NCBI GenBank assembly: GCA_031763025.1
Contig: JASSKH010000001.1
Coordinates: 12,875,102 to 12,939,101 of the forward strand
DNA length: 64,000 nucleotides
DNA from: Macrocystis pyrifera
Taxonomy: Eukaryota > Sar > Phaeophyceae > Laminariales > Laminariaceae
Direction of reading: 5' to 3'
How positions within the stretch are numbered: position 1 is the first letter of the stretch; the number at the start of each line of letters is the position of its first letter. Below, one piece after another: positions 46,550 through 58,819 of the stretch. The position numbers and the translations under genes are program-made. Below the pieces are notes generated by a model. It made no database searches. It was not told the origin of the DNA and worked only from the letters and a program-made list of their open reading frames with translations.

Positions 46550-48310
46550 CAGGTTTGGCGAACGCCAAGAACGTTATGATATCCTACAATTGGTCGAGTT
46601 CCGCACTCATACGAAAAGGAAGGGTGCATACTGTCTATTGCGGCGCTTGTAGCGCCCCCATTCTAGACCCAGAGGGGGCACGAGGTGTCCGCCGCCTCTA
46701 CATCAGCCGAAAATGTTCAATACAAATCATGTCACTTTTTTGGCAGATTCAAATATCTTGTAGAGTAAAACAAAACACGCATCTGCAGTACGAACGAATC
46801 CTTATCGATGACAAACAATCTACCGCAATTAGTGCCTGTCGATACTGCCGTCCACACACCTGCCCCACTAACGAACCCACCTACCAAATGCACAAAACTC
46901 CCCCTACATACCCAAGAGTATGGACGTGAAAACTTCATCATTCACGCATGGCCTTCGATGGTATTTGGCCGGATACTCTACGCGTATTGATTCATGTCGA
47001 TGCTAACGCCCATAACGTACGCACAAGCACATCCAACAATCAATGCGAGCCTCTACCCGCAGCCATAAAAACGATATGGACAAACATAGGGCATGGTACT
47101 TGATCGAATCAGGATGCCGATAACGATTTTTCTTTTTTTCCGCAGAGTGGTGTGCGCTCTTCAAATACGCGTATCAGTTCAAGCAGTATCGCATCTTGGA
47201 CGGTCAGTGGAACACTGTCACCGTTGTGGTGATATGGGGCACGATTGTAGACTAGCCCTATGTACAAGCAATATAATCCCCTTCCCCGTGGAGAAACCAA
47301 CCCAACTATACCAGTGGTGTCAAGAGTTTTGAATGTTTGACAGGTCGTCACGCTTGATGGTGAAACTGGAATTACGTTCAAAGGGCATACGGTCGAACGA
47401 ACAAAAGTCATTCACGTAGCGTTCTACAGCGGACTCAGCCAAGCGGCGTGGCAAATTACTGTAGAATTAACCACACCACAAAATATACGGGCGCCAATGC
47501 CATGCGTAGTGTATATATGGTTTCGCCTGGGCGGCGTATGTGTGGCACGCGTTTTGCCCCGCTTACGCGCGACAAGCTAGACTTGACGAATGCACCGTTG
47601 TACACATGTCTACATTGACCAAGTACAATAAACAGACAAAATTTTGCATATTCTCCAGCAGCTCGTTCTTCATCAGGCTCCGACAGACTCAAATTGAAGC
47701 ATTTTTCTATCATGAGCCTCACCTGAATGTTTCGATCCAGAGCTTGTACGGCGATGAAGAGTTGTGCTAGGCCTAAATTTTCATGAACGTGCTTCTACGA
47801 AACGTAAGGTATCACAATTATCATAGTTCTAGCTTATGTGGGGAAAGTAACAAGCAAAATACATTGGTTGTTAGTGAGACCAGGACCCTCGGTGCATGAA
47901 GGTACCACTTCAGCAACTTAATCTCATTTGGTATTGCCATCTGCCGACGGTACAACATTCCATTACCAATCAACAACGTATAGCAAAGTAGAACTCTCTT
48001 CTAGTGTCTCCATTCCCGGGCGAAGCTGAACGCTGTAGTAATCAAGAGACAGAGTATGCACGGGGTTTACTCGAGAAATGGGTGCTGCGTTCTAGATGGC
48101 ACACTGTGACTCGAACGTGTTCTGGATTCCATTCATGTTTTGCAAAACAAAATCTGTTCACGTAGGCCATCAGATTATTCATCAATCCCAAGACTTGCAC
48201 TTTCATTCGTCTTAAAGTCAGTTTCTGGGCGGGGTATAAGAGCTCCTCAGGCGGGGATAATCATAAATAAAAAATGCACAACTACTGTAGCATGCGTGAA
48301 AAGTGTACGG
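46550..48310 (-). repeat. Diverged gene/repeat unit, copy C (truncated)
   Basis: Matches the early blocks of copies A, B and D in order: GCGAACGCCAAGAACG with 16023-16050; 46770-46900 with 16246-16340; 46925-46990 with 5025-5065; 47525-47565 with 5467-5505; 47710-47745 with 5636-5680; 47935 with 5858. From about 48000 to 48310 it instead matches the 28760-28960 type (AGCTCCTCAGGC...ACTACTGTAGCATGCGT). The F5/8C exon is missing. This looks like a deletion product or recombinant between units. Confidence 0.5.
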
Positions 48311-49029
48311 GAGCGACTGGGGACGCGTCGTAAGGGAGAGGTAGAACTTCATGATTAATACCGCACATTATCAAATCACTTTGTGGCTCTACCGTCTTCC
48401 TGGCATATATTTTCCCACACAAAGTGCTTACACCTCGGCCGTGCAACAGCAGTGCGTATGGTAAAAAACTGCAGTATCCGTATCTTCTCCAAGGAATATG
48501 CGTATCATTCTCGCATGTGTATATGCGTCATACGCACATGAAATACATACCGTTGTCGTATATAGCACTAGGCAGGGATTATCGTATATTTTCGAGGAAA
48601 TACACAAAGCTGCGAAACGGTAGTGGCGTATCGTACTCGCCAATATCTCAGGGGTGAGATAGTGGCAAGAGGCCATTTTTTGTTGGATTTTCACGTGTTG
48701 GCCTCGCGGACCAATCTTGGTGTCCATACGAGGTGTGCACCCTTTTTTTTGACACCATGTCAATAGATACCATCGGTTGGGGATGATATGGGAATGGAAA
48801 TAAACCCAATGATGCCACAGCCACGTGCAGAACAACAAGAAAAAATGTGTATTATATTTTACCATCTTCACCATTACGGTCCTGGGTAGAAAGATGGGAC
48901 AAAAGGAGGGATAGACCTAGAGAGAAGAGGAGAGAGAGGAGTGGACCCCTCTCTACCCTCCTCCCCAAACCCCACAAGAACACAAAGCAACCAAAAAAAC
49001 CGCGCTTGACCTTATTGTACTTAACCACT
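48311..49029. other. No recognisable gene
   Basis: Contains an AGAGAGAAGAGGAGAGAGAGGAG purine run (48928-48950), then a C-rich stretch. No gene motif was seen. Confidence 0.5.
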
Positions 49030-49660
49030 CTCTGAAAGTCCACCAGTGTACTTTGTCCAACGATGCGTGGTCTTTAAGTTTTCACCTCGGTCGATTTTCC
49101 CACTGGCCATTCGAGGAATTCTCATACGAGAAGAATCTTCCGCCATAATTGCTACCAATGCAAGACTCTCACGTGCCACATCACTGCGGTGATATCTCGT
49201 CCAATATATCGCAAACTCAATATTCACGTACTGCACCCCTGCGATGATCTCTCTTCTAGGCACGAAAGCTTGGTCAATATCAAAAAGACATACGTCAAGG
49301 TATAGTTTGCACGCCATTTCTGTCTGCATCCGAACTCTAGAAACGGCAACGGTGGGCGCAAAGAATTGTCCAAAATCATCGTGAACTCTCTTCTTATCCC
49401 CCGCCCTGCAAGTCTCGCGATATTTTGGTTGTGTTGTGCCGTGCGTATCGCCCTTCCTGTCAAACATTCAGTTGGCGTTGATGAAGATGTCCACTTATTG
49501 TTATACCGGCTCCAACGTCCCCGAATGCAGCAATGCCTAAAACTCGCGCCCCGTCGAGTCCGCCCAAAGACGAGCGTGCTCCCCCGCAAGACCTCCTTAT
49601 GGTTCGAGGAGAGGTTGAGGTCACTCCGGCAGCAGTGCGGCAAATCTAGTGATTTATAGG
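49030..49660 (-). pseudogene. Ty1/copia reverse transcriptase N-terminal fragment
   Basis: Minus-strand pieces in three frames follow the copia RT order: EHARLWADSTGREF and ALLHSGTLEPV (the pre-RT segment), NNKW, RKGDTHGTTQ, then DDFGQFFAPTVAVSRVRMQ, LYLDVCLFDIDQAF. The W-A-x-S-x-x-R-E-F...N-x-K-W...FAPTVAVS-x-V-R...D-I-D-Q-A-F pattern is diagnostic for copia polymerases. The DIDQAF form differs from the MDVSTA form in the complete copia element at 54393-61528, so it belongs to another lineage. The YVDD part, RNase H and LTRs are absent, so it is a relic. Confidence 0.75.
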
Positions 49661-51799
49661 GCGGTCGATGGCCGTCCAAAGTGGCGTCGATGTCCACAAG
49701 AGCAGCAAGCAACGCCGGCAAAGATTGCGGTAATTCCCTTGAATCCCCTAGCATGGGACAGTAGTTGAACGTATCCCGCAAACCTGCGGTAGTTCCTTGC
49801 GGCTGGCGGCGCTTTTAACGGCTCCTTAAGTAGTCAGCAACGATATAAGTGCCGTCTTCGACATCAGGCCGACGCGGTGGTTAAGGCGCTGGTCGATTTC
49901 CGCTGTTGACTGGGGAGGAACTCTTTCCATCAACATGACAACACCTCTTCGACATGCTCAACGCTTTCGTAGACGTTCGGAGCGTGTGTGCATCTACGTA
50001 CAAATCGACATGGATCACGCACACTCCGCACCATTCGACCTCTTTCAATACAGGATTCCACACACCCGCAACACGCACGAGTCCATCAATCAATGCAGAG
50101 CTTCCTCCGTAGATCCCGAATAGAATTGACGAACATACGTCACCATTCTCGGAGACCCTCCGTTGATATTTGTGGTACTCTACACTTGTTGTCAATCTTT
50201 ATAGACACCGACTTTCGCATTAACCTAACAAACGAGTCCACCAAATCCACGAACCTTCACCCCACCCCGCAGTGAAAAGGGTGAAATTACGCCACAATTC
50301 TTGATTGAATCGTATACCGATCATGAATTCTTCTTTCCACGGATTTGGGTGTACCCTAGAGATAACAAATCACGTCGTATCGCATCGTGGACGTTCTTTG
50401 CAATGTCGTCGACCTTGGGACTATCTGAAACACATCAATCAACTTTACTATCTAGACGAACGGTTACTGCGACTGCACGCGAGAACGAGAACCAAGTTAA
50501 CCGACGGTTTTAACGTATGGCAAACGATCGCCCCCCCGACACACTTGAAGGTGATGCTTGTATTTTGTTGGCACGGGATACTGTCGATCACTGCAAATGT
50601 ACACGACCGTGGGATCTATAGCGGAGTTTAACGGCATGCGTCACGCATCGGTAAGGCAATGGTCATACATCAACATGCAACGGGACCTATGTCGGGCGAA
50701 CCACTCAGAGTTGGAACCATTGGGCGGGGTGTGCGTGGCACGTCCTAGCCCCCCCCGCTGTGCAGCCCGATAGCCACGAGGAAAGCTCTGTGGTACACAT
50801 AGCTATAAAGCTCAATGTACGAAACAAACAACCCGTGTGCACGGTCTCGAACAGCGCCTTCTAGGCCTCGACCCTTGGACTCGAACTAGACGTTACTCCG
50901 CCCAAAGCTCCACCTGAGCAACCGGTTCAGAGTTTGGACAACACGGAACGTGTTAGATTCACTCGCTCATGCGTGACACAACGACACGAAACCTACGACT
51001 ACGGGTTCTGGGTCACGCGGAGAACGATGCAAGGGATATATGGCTGGCGCTACAGTGCCTATTTGACTCTTGTCGTCAAAGAGCCCTCGCCATGAACATA
51101 CGGTAGTTCCAGTTGTAGTTTCCATATGTCAAAAACACCATAACCCAGAGTGACTAGGACGTCATTAATATAAGCACTCCAGCATCTCGAAATTCAGGCG
51201 ATCCTACATCTTGTTGGGATGGCAGGACAGTATATGCGCGACGTTTTATCGAGAATTAGAGCACAGGCCGGACAATGCGTACAACATACTTGCAAGCCTT
51301 TAACTTGATTCGTCCCGTACATGCAACCAAGAATATTTCAAAGAGTTCATGATGAACGAGCCTGCCACAGCAAAACAAAATATTAACGCAGATACAATTT
51401 CACTGTTCGCCGGTTCCCCTGCGTCGTGGGGCAGTACGTGACTCCAAACAACACGTCATCCACGGCACGTACGAGTGATAGAAGACATCCAAAAAATGTA
51501 TACGCATCTTGCGCTTCGCCATGTCTACAGTGATGAACACTTGGTCGTCAAATGTACCATATTCTTCATTAGAGCCAGAGATATAACCAAAGGGTTTCAC
51601 CGACCTTTGCGTGCGTTGCAATTCAACGGGCATTGGTCCGGTTTATCGGTCGATGGTACATTTTGCAATGCGCAAGCCGTTCATTGAGGGAGTCGGGGCG
51701 GTGGTAACATCAAACCTGACATCTACATATCTGCACCCGGTTTCATGCGTTCTAACGCTTTTGCCCCTTTGAGTTAGTACATTGTAAAAACACGTTTTC

Positions 51800-52265
51800 G
51801 GTGACATACTCCATCACTCTTAAACCACAAACCTCCGCGATGCTGAACCACGCATAGCTCTTCGAATTGTAGTCGTTGAAGTAAAGCTTGCTTTCAAACG
51901 TCTCATCCGTGTCGAGGTCGAATGTCTAGTATTGGGTCGTGTGGCTGCCGGACGTGACCTTCTTGTGGTACTTTCTGTTCACGTACCCCTTCAGCGTACG
52001 GGTCTCATCGCCCTTGCAGAAGGCGATGCATTTTTTCTAGATGTCCTGGTGTTCGTCGAACGTGTACTTGATCCAGCACTCCTTGTTGTTGTCGAGGATG
52101 CCCCCCTTGCACGGCCAGCGAGTCGCGAGGTTCTTGTCTCTGGTGTTTTCGGGGCTGCCGCTGTCCGGGATATGGTAGAACGGCCTAATATTGCACTCAG
52201 AGGCACTCACTGTCACGGTTGTCCTCTCACCTGCGTCTAAAAGGGCTGGTATGGGGGTGGAATGT
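51800..52265 (-). pseudogene. F5/8 type C (discoidin-like) domain exon, copy D
   Basis: Minus-strand remnants: LLDAGERTTVTVSASE, SPENTRDKNLATRWPCKGG, ILDNNKECWIKYTFDEHQD, then with stops KCIAFCKGDE, YVNRKYHKKV, TFDLDTDETFESKLYFNDY, AWFSIAEV. The order is that of copy A. In-frame stops interrupt it at least twice and a short deletion removes part of the CRPDGCI segment. Confidence 0.55.
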
Positions 52266-53344
52266 GATACAAATCGGACGACGGAAGGGGTGGAATGGTT
52301 TCCATCTCCCTTGATGTACGTAGCGGTTAATGCCGTGAATACGGTACAATTGGTTGAATACGTACAGTTCCTGGTGATTCCGTCATCGGTTGTCGTTTTT
52401 TCCGGAGGGAGAAAATGTGCGTAACGCTCGGGGGATGGAAGGTGACATCTGTGAGGCAGACCTCAAGCCAACTACGATATCGGAAAAAATACATTTCATT
52501 ATTCATCGGCAATAAAACTAGCACTCAGACATCGCTTCCAGGAATGCTACCACAGTAAGTGCTGTGTATTCAATGTAAAACTACCGTAGCGCGTACGCCG
52601 TACCACATAGTGAATAGGACTGAAGACTCATGAATAAAGGTGTGTACTCAAGTTAGAAAGGCCTTTAGGGAGGCCACTCCTCCCAGTTGCGAAGGGGACA
52701 CTTTGTATAATCTACGAAGATGATGTATAGTATGTGTGACTCACAGTTTGACCAGGAAAGCACGAAAGGACACATATAACGTCATACTATCCTTGGGCGA
52801 GCGCACAACAGGGAGTGTGCACCAGAACCAAGTGAAAAGAGGGTAACCATTACTGAGCAATTTTATTGATTCGTACAGATATTGCAACGCTTCGTTTGTT
52901 TGCTTTTTGCTTCCTATGACGGTGGCGTCAGACATTACGATGCGCGTTCTCCCCTGTGTTGACGCTTACGACAGTAGTTCACACCTCTGTACGTTGCTCA
53001 AAGCTTTCATGTAATAATTTCGCCCAAAACGACACTTTGCCAATGTACAACCAGGGTACAAATGGCAATGACTGCTTTTTAACACTAGTTACTCTTTGTA
53101 TCGACTATGACTACAGTATTTCTTAAATTTAGGGGACTATTACAGTAGCGTCGAGTGTTGACGACCTGGCCCGGTCGTAGTTCTTCCGATAAGTTTTTGT
53201 GTGCCAAGGTTCGGCAAGTTATCCCAAGCTAACTCCTCACCAAGGTTTGTTCCCAGAAATATCTCAGATGGTTCGGTTAGCGTTGTGGTTGGCTAATACA
53301 CGTACACTGCACGGTTTGATAGGCTATCGGCATGTAGCCAACCT

Positions 53345-53765
53345 GCAACTACTGTACTGCTGTAAATATGTTTCTTGGGCGTATGTATGTTGTTAACGTG
53401 TTCGCGCCTCTAATGCGATTAAAGCTTTTCAACCGTCAGAACCAACAGGGCTATGCTGTTCACCCACAAGCAGCGCAATACGTTACAATCCGAATCAGGG
53501 TGCATCTTGTGCTGGTGGTTCAAGTACAGGGGAACCATGAATCGCATCAGGAAACCAACTACCCTTTAAATAGATGTTTTGATTGCGACAAGCAGCCCCA
53601 TGCTCACGGCTCCAGACAGGTGGGGAATCGGAGTAATGCGGATAAACAAGATCAGGCACCGAAGTGGAACCCGTACATGCGCCCCTGTTATCGTGGAATG
53701 CGTCCATACCGAGAAAGCTGTCTTAAGACACAAGCAACCATACAAAGATACATTACAACAGAAGG
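53345..53765 (-). pseudogene. Conserved decayed block of the gene family, copy D
   Basis: Counterpart of 7985-8406. A 70-codon minus-strand frame reads MDAFHDNRGACTGSTSVPD, YPHYSDSPPVWSREHG, NQNIYLKGSWFPD, GSPVLEPPAQDAP, followed by a stop and RIALLVGEQHSPVG. It is the most readable copy of this block. The fold is not recognised. Confidence 0.35.
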
Positions 53766-54387
53766 GTACCAGAATCCGCCAATGTCACATTTCATGATAA
53801 TTACGATTGTACACTAAATACTCATTGCCTTGCTGTATCTGGATGTACAGACGTGATCATCAACGGGCAACAACTACTGCTGGTTGTGGACCAAGCTACT
53901 GGCATTGATGGTGATGGTGGTGTCCTCGTGTCGTATGTATCGTATCAATGTTTCCATATTCTTACTTTTATCCGCTGTTGACGATAAGGGTCAAATGTCG
54001 AAACGCACCCATGGACACTGCATTTACGACAGCATGGCGCCCGTTCGCTTTCCCTGAAGTACTAACTACAGCAATACGATTTCCAGTGATCCTTGAAACA
54101 TAGAACTTCGGCCGGTGGTGCCCCATTTGATCGCCCTTGCGATCTACTTAAGAAATAAAGGCCACATTATTCGAACGAATACCTCTGTAGGGTTACTTTG
54201 GCACTTCATTTATACTCAGGATGACCAACAGCACTACAGCGTGACACAAAACCTCATTAAGTGCTTCAGCATTCATCTACCGCTTGATTTCCCGTGGCAT
54301 GTACTCTACCTCCTTAGCCTGGGCAGTATTCGTCTAACCTGAACAAGCATCGACGGTAGCGGCGTAGACGGTGTCCAGGAGGTTGAA

Positions 54388-54392
54388 AGGAC
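54388..54392. other. Target-site duplication AGGAC, left of the copia element
   Basis: Identical to AGGAC at 61529-61533 on the other side. The paralogous uninterrupted site at 9022-9026 has it once. Confidence 0.85.
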
Positions 54393-54807
54393 TATTATGG
54401 ATATTGTGATATACCCTGCACGGTGGCTGAGAGGCTGTGTCGTCGACGTTAGTTGAGGTGATGACACGTCCGAGAGGGCAGCCTGAAGACAGGAGTCCTT
54501 CCACTGCGTGAAGAAGTTGTTGCGATATTGTAACACTGGCACTTAGTTGGCCAATACACACAGCTACAAATTACAGAGTATGCAGGAGCCCAGACGATGG
54601 CTACTTCCCAGAGCTGACCAGGACAACTACGATCCACACGAGAGAGTGATCCACTCGGCTAGCAAGAAGAGTATCCTACGGAAGTAATTCCTCCGCATTC
54701 ACATACGAACGTTACATTCGAACAGACACATAAGGTATCTATGATATACAAGAGCAGTGCTGCTGAACATCGACTCATACTGCCTATGTGCTTACATTTC
54801 CAGAACA
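54393..54807 (-). repeat. 3' LTR of the copia element (left)
   Basis: About 415 bp; matches 61123-61528. Shared anchors: TGGATATTGT, GTCGTCGACGTTAGT, GAGGTGATGACACGTCC, GCAGGAGCCCAGACGATG, CTATGTGCT(T/A)ACATTTC. Read on the minus strand it begins TGTT. Confidence 0.9.
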
Positions 54808-55154
54808 TTCCCCTCAATCAAAAAGTTGCTCTGAATTGTACCAAATTTATAATGAATAAATCAAGCAAGCATATTCGTTACATGCGTAGTAAGTCAAGGC
54901 GTTTCATACGTTTCTATCACTAAAGTACCCTAAAGTACGAGTGGTGTTTACATCTTATACGTGTTACAATACATTCGTGCGCCTGCTAAAGAAGTGCGTG
55001 CTATTGTTTCCTGCACGAACCAAATTACCATGACTTTCAAACCTACATGGCTCATTCAACCAGTGATGGTGCGAGATCGAATGTCGACTACTGAGAAGGT
55101 GAGTTGATTCACAGAATCATAACAGATTCAACAACAAACACACAAACACAATTA

Positions 55155-56710
55155 TTAGAACTTGTTGTTGATGAAGTCGTTCACATTGAAGGTGTCGATG
55201 ATGCCTAGTAGATGTTTGAAGCGGTGCTTAATGCGGTGTTTCGTGCCGATGTCGGCAAGGTTGCTTTCGGTCGGGTTGTAGAAAATGGAGATCCTTCCTT
55301 CCGACACCAGCTCTCGGATATAAAAGACGCGTAGGGCGATGTGCTTCGTCCTGGAACTGAAGGAACGGTTTCCCAGTGCGTGTAGCGTTGACATGTTGTC
55401 GCAGTACAGCGGCACTTGCGCAAACTCCTTTACGAACGCAAGCTCAGACATAATGTTCGAACAGAACACTGCTTTCTTCATAGCCAGCGCCGACGTGATC
55501 ACCTCCGCCGTAAGGTCGACATGGCAGTCAGACCGTGTAGCCCCCACTTGAAGCTCATCGCTGCATTGCCCAGCATCAAGTAGTAAGAGGTGGACGTTCC
55601 GTTGTCAGGGTTGTTGGCCCAGTTGTAGTGCGAAACGGCTGTAAGCTTGAAGCCTTCCCTCTTGTACGTGACACCGAAATCAGTGGTGCCGGCCAGGTAG
55701 TGAAGAATGTGCTTGGCCACCACTATGTGCGTCTTGCTGGGTTTCGCCATCGGGCGAGCCAGTTGGACCGTAGCATATTATATATCGTAACGGAGCCCTT
55801 GCGCAATGTACATCAGGCACCCCACGGTGCCTTGATAACGTCGCGTTTCCCCCTCGCCTAGCAGAGTGTCCTCTGGTTGCCTGTTAGAAACCCCCGGACC
55901 GTAGCCAGGCCTGCTGGTCGGCTTGCAGTCCGACATCCCGAACCTCTCTAAGATACTTGCTGTACGCTTCCTGGAACATGGCCAGTGTTCGTTGCTCACG
56001 GTCCCCCTTGATTTTCATGCCAAACACAAGCGATACCTCGCCCATGTCGACAAACGTGAATGGTTGTTTTAACTTCCTTTTAACCATCGAGAAGGCATCC
56101 GAGTCGTTGCCGGCTAAACGAAAGTCGTCGACGTAGAGCGTCAAGACGATCTGGACACCGGCGTGGTTGTACAGGTAGGCGCACGTGCCAGACTTGAGTG
56201 GAGCGAACCAATCTCAACAAGCACGGGGTCGATGGTGTGGAACCAGTTTCCGGGGCTTCGCGCGAGCCCGTAAAGGCTCTCCTCTAGCTGAATGACTAGA
56301 TCACCTCCATCCATGTTCTTGACCTCGAAGACAGGTGGTTTTTCGACGAACAGCTTCTCGTGGATGTCTGCGTAACGACAGGCAGTGGACACGTCCATGC
56401 GATCCATTTCCAGGTTGGATTCCACGGCAATGCACGCTACCAGCCAAACGAACCTTCTGTAGCCTGCACACCGGAGCGAAGGTCCTGACGTAGACAAGTC
56501 CAGGCACTTGGTTCCAGCCTTTAGCCGCTAGACATCATTTGAAGGATCCGTCTGACTTACGCTTGAACACCCATTTGGACTTAATCCGCTTCCTCCCAGG
56601 AGGGTCTGCCGTGCGTGGAACGAGCTTGTAGACGTTTCGCTCCATAAGACTCGATATCTCGCGTTCGGCAGCTGCATTCCATTGCGCATCATCCGGCATG
56701 GCTCGTGCAT
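55155..56710 (-). pseudogene. Copia reverse transcriptase and RNase H (several frameshifts)
   Basis: From 56710 the minus strand reads the pre-RT (DDAQWNAAAEREISSL, KSKWVFKRKSDGSFK), then YVRTFAPVCR, ESNLEMDRMDVSTA, HEKLFVEKPP, LEESLYGLARSPGNWFH. The catalytic TLYVDDFRLAGND is intact (about 56110-56144). DMGEVSLVFGMKIKGD follows, then ILERFGMSDCKPTSRP and GTVGCLMYIA. RNase H appears as HILHYLAGTTDFGVTY, an altered first-Asp segment (SHYNWANN where DADWAND is usual), CDNMSTLHAL, RTKHIALRVFYIREL and NLADIGTK, ending with a stop at 55155. At least five frame changes are needed to join these, so no functional protein is made from this copy. Confidence 0.9.
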
Positions 56711-56711
56711 C

Positions 56712-58788
56712 TTAGATTATCCGTGGAACACCCAGTTGAGATGTCCCCACAGAATACGCATATTCCGTGAAACCGAGGGAACCGTCCCTATGGGCGACGT
56801 CAGGAAACTCTCCTTTAGCGTTGGATGCGTATGAGATACGACGGAGCTCTCGGACGGTCTTGGCGTTGGGGATGATCGTAGTCGATCTGGTGACTGCACG
56901 TGTCGACGTGGTACCTCGTCCATACCAACAACCATGTCTACCTGGCGACCCGCGAGGCGGGATGCCTCCCCGCGCAGAGCTAACACGTGAAGAGTCACCG
57001 CGCGCACGACGCCCACGCGCAGAGCCATCTTGCGATGCAGCATCAGACGGAGCGGGAGTAGAAGGCGATGAACCAAGCGGCGTCGCAGGACTAGGAGACG
57101 AACCTGGGGGAGACGCACCTTCGCCCATCTGAGGGGGGCTTACTCCCCCAGGAGAGGCAGGGCTTTCTCCCTCAGGTGTACCACCGGAAATCCCAGGAGC
57201 ACGGTCAGCAGGAAAAGACCCAGCCGGTTTCAGGCCAAGGTCAGGGTGAGTTGTCCCCCGAATTTCCTCGAAGAGGTCAGTCACAGGCGGATCCCCAACG
57301 GCATGATCAGGAGAGAGAGAATCAACTGAATGATTGAAGGTATGGTTTCGCACGTATCGTACCATGTCATCGTGGTCGTCGTATGTGAGCTCCCCGTCGT
57401 CGAAACCACCCTCATCCGACGAAGGCACGACGGAAGGCGTGTCAATGAATACAACATTTCTACTCTCCCGTACACGTCTTATCTCATAGTTGTATATCCG
57501 GCACGACTTGCTGTCAATGCTGTATCCGACAAGCCGTCTTTCCCAAGCACGGTGCTGCATCGTCCTGGTGTGGGTCTCGATGTGCCCAAACGCTCTGGAC
57601 CCAATCACCCGAAGGTGCCCGAGGTAGGGATCCTTGCCGTAGAACGCTTTGTACGACGTCCCGGTTGGCAAGGCTGCGTGAGGAGTCCGGCTGCTCAGGT
57701 AGGCAGCGGTCTGCATCAGCTCCCCCCAAAGGAAGTTAGATAGAGTCGAGTCAGCAAGGAGGATAGCGCACGATATGCACGATCGTTCGGCCGCACACTC
57801 GTTCGCACCAATCTGCTGAAGTGTGTTCGAAGAGGCAAACTCCAGCTTGATGCTGACGTCTTGACAGTACTGGCGGAATTCCGCCGACGGAATCCACAGA
57901 ACAGGTCTTGTCATTCATGAGAACGATCTCCTTCCACTTGGTCTGCTGGTCAACGAATTTGTTGACGTACTTGAAACCCCCCAACGATGAAGGTGTGAAG
58001 GGGCCAAGAGGGCAGACGGAACCGTGCTGAAAAGGACGTAAAACGCCGTATGTGGCCTGGTGAAGGGTGTTCGGAGAGGCAAACTCCAGCTTGATGCTGA
58101 CGACTTGAACGCACTGGCGGAATTCCGCACTCTTTAGTTCCGTACCCTGATCTCCGCGGAGGCAGTTGATGTGCTCCCTAGTAAGAATTTCAGTCTTTTT
58201 GTTAGAGAACGCGACGGAATCCACAGAACAGATCTTGTCCTTCATGAGAACGATCTCCTCCCACTTGGTCTGCTGGTCAACGAACTTGTTGGCGTACTTG
58301 AAACCCCCCAACGATGAAGGTGTGAAGGGGCCAAGAGGGCCGACGGAAACGTGCTGAAAAGGACGTAAACCGCCGTATGTGGCCTGCGTAGGATGAGGTT
58401 CTTGTGTGCTCTTACCGAGCGGGCAGACACTACAGTCCTTAACGTCTTCGGTGTAGTCGACGCCATTGACACGCGCCTTCTTCATGACGTACAAGCTCTT
58501 GCTGCGGATATGTCCCATGTGTCGGTGCCAGAGATCAGCGGACCCCATGTTCAAGGCAAGGCCGTCAGGGGTGTCCTTGAGGACCATCTCGCCCCCCGCG
58601 CGACCCCCAAGCTTCACCTCAATGGAGCACATGATATTTCCTGTCGTGTCATCCAACGCGAGTGTCAGCATCGCGATAACCACGCCGCCCGACTCCAACC
58701 TGGGGTTGGTCGGATGAAACAACGTCGCCACCCCCTTCAGCATCGTCGCGGTTACGGAACAAAGGTCGGTGCCCAGCTCCGGTACCAC
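56712..58788 (-). pseudogene. Copia integrase with an internal tandem duplication
   Basis: From 58788 the frame reads the tail of the protease region, then the GAG-pre-integrase HHCC finger (LWHRHMGHIRSKSL, CSVCPLGK). The integrase core starts VSVGPLGPFTPSSLGG, where the usual first catalytic Asp is Gly, then FVDQQTKWEEIVL and LRGDQGTELKSAEF (second Asp present). After the LEFASPNTL segment the core starts again (57823-58060 repeats 58067-58387). The copy nearer the C-terminus lacks 83 bases. The third catalytic residue is in ECAAERS at about 57790. The second frame (57914-56712) carries the integrase C-terminus (NFLWGELMQTAAYLSSRTPH, LRVIGSRAFGH) and a long proline/serine-rich linker to RT. 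The duplication and the Asp loss rule out activity. Confidence 0.9.
57823..58387. repeat. Tandem duplication inside the copia integrase
   Basis: 57823-58060 and 58067-58387 are near-identical. The first lacks the 83 bases at about 58131-58213 of the second, so the period is 244 at one end and 327 at the other. Confidence 0.9.
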
Positions 58789-58819
58789 AACGACGCGAAA
58801 GGAGACGTGCCGGTCCTTC

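Larger units (their letters stand above)
49875..54392 (-). repeat. Diverged gene/repeat unit, copy D, left part
   Basis: Follows copies A and B block for block from 49986 (GTGTGCATCTACGTAC) to the copia insertion at 54393. Further anchors are 50310-50400, 50537-50575, 50820-50945, 51020-51130, 51800-52265, 53170-53760 and 53890-53930. Taken with 61529-63204, the copy is about 6.2 kb without the insertion. Confidence 0.75.

Noticed and set aside
49862..49900. tRNA-like 5' half (GGCCGACGCGGTGGTTAAGGC)
   Set aside because: It resembles the A-box region of a Leu/Ser tRNA, but no anticodon arm, variable loop or GGTTCGAATCC-type B box follows.
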